Positions 14,246-14,283 of a stretch of 14,283 bases of DNA are shown here, in pieces. Position numbers and translations under genes: made by a program. This DNA comes from an uncultured Lachnospiraceae bacterium (GTDB lineage Bacteria > Bacillota > Clostridia > Lachnospirales > Lachnospiraceae). The DNA is taken from positions 1-14,283 of the forward strand of contig CAJUDX010000008.1 in NCBI GenBank assembly GCA_910584785.1. Reading direction: 5' to 3'. Position 1 is the stretch's first letter, and every line of letters starts with the position of its first letter. The notes beneath the pieces are model-generated. The model did not search any database. It was not told where the DNA came from and was given only the letters and a program-made list of their open reading frames with translations.

Positions 14246-14283
14246 TTATGCTATTTTGACAGCCATATAAGCGACTGCGAAGA

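Noticed and set aside
1..14283. CRISPR array, prophage or intact insertion sequence
   Set aside because: No spaced direct repeats of array type, no integrase or transposase frame, and no phage structural gene is seen. The only tandem repeat is inside the anti-sigma coding sequence.

Overview
The window looks like a chromosomal segment from a Gram-positive anaerobe of the Clostridia, most likely Lachnospiraceae. The reasons are strong AGGAGG-type ribosome binding sites, TTGACA/TATAAT-type promoters, tRNA genes without an encoded CCA, an A-type flavodiiron protein, an ECF sigma factor paired with an RsgI-like anti-sigma factor, and a Gly-rich lipoprotein sugar-binding protein. The family-level placement is an inference from gene content and style; no marker gene here proves it.

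Layout. 1-1552: tRNA-Leu(UAA) with its terminator, then a single-gene unit for a flavodiiron protein with its own promoter and terminator. 1553-2233: a cluster of strong hairpins of unknown nature, a small Cro/C1-type regulator on the minus strand, and a promoter. 2234-6739: a plus-strand run of VanZ-like membrane protein, truA, ECF sigma factor and a very long RsgI-like anti-sigma factor, closed by a strong terminator. 6740-10336: a carbohydrate ABC transporter (lipoprotein, two permeases, no ATPase) with a regulated-looking promoter and a bidirectional terminator. 10404-13759: a minus-strand AraC-family regulator divergent from a GH36 alpha-galactosidase. 13760-14283: two identical tRNA-Gln(CUG) genes facing each other, each with its own terminator.

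How the genes work together. The transporter, AraC regulator and intracellular alpha-galactosidase form a coherent uptake-and-hydrolysis locus for alpha-galactosides such as raffinose, stachyose or melibiose. The lipoprotein captures the sugar, the two permeases import it using an ATPase that must be encoded elsewhere, and the GH36 enzyme removes galactose in the cytoplasm. Two 12-bp direct repeats 21 bp apart, next to the transporter promoter, are the best candidate AraC site.

The most unusual item is the sigma/anti-sigma pair. The anti-sigma factor has a short cytoplasmic end, one membrane segment and an RsgI-type extracytoplasmic domain with the Asn-Pro pair. About 420 residues of acidic low-complexity sequence follow, including a 10-residue tandem repeat of 16 to 18 in-register copies, and then an unrecognised C-terminal segment.
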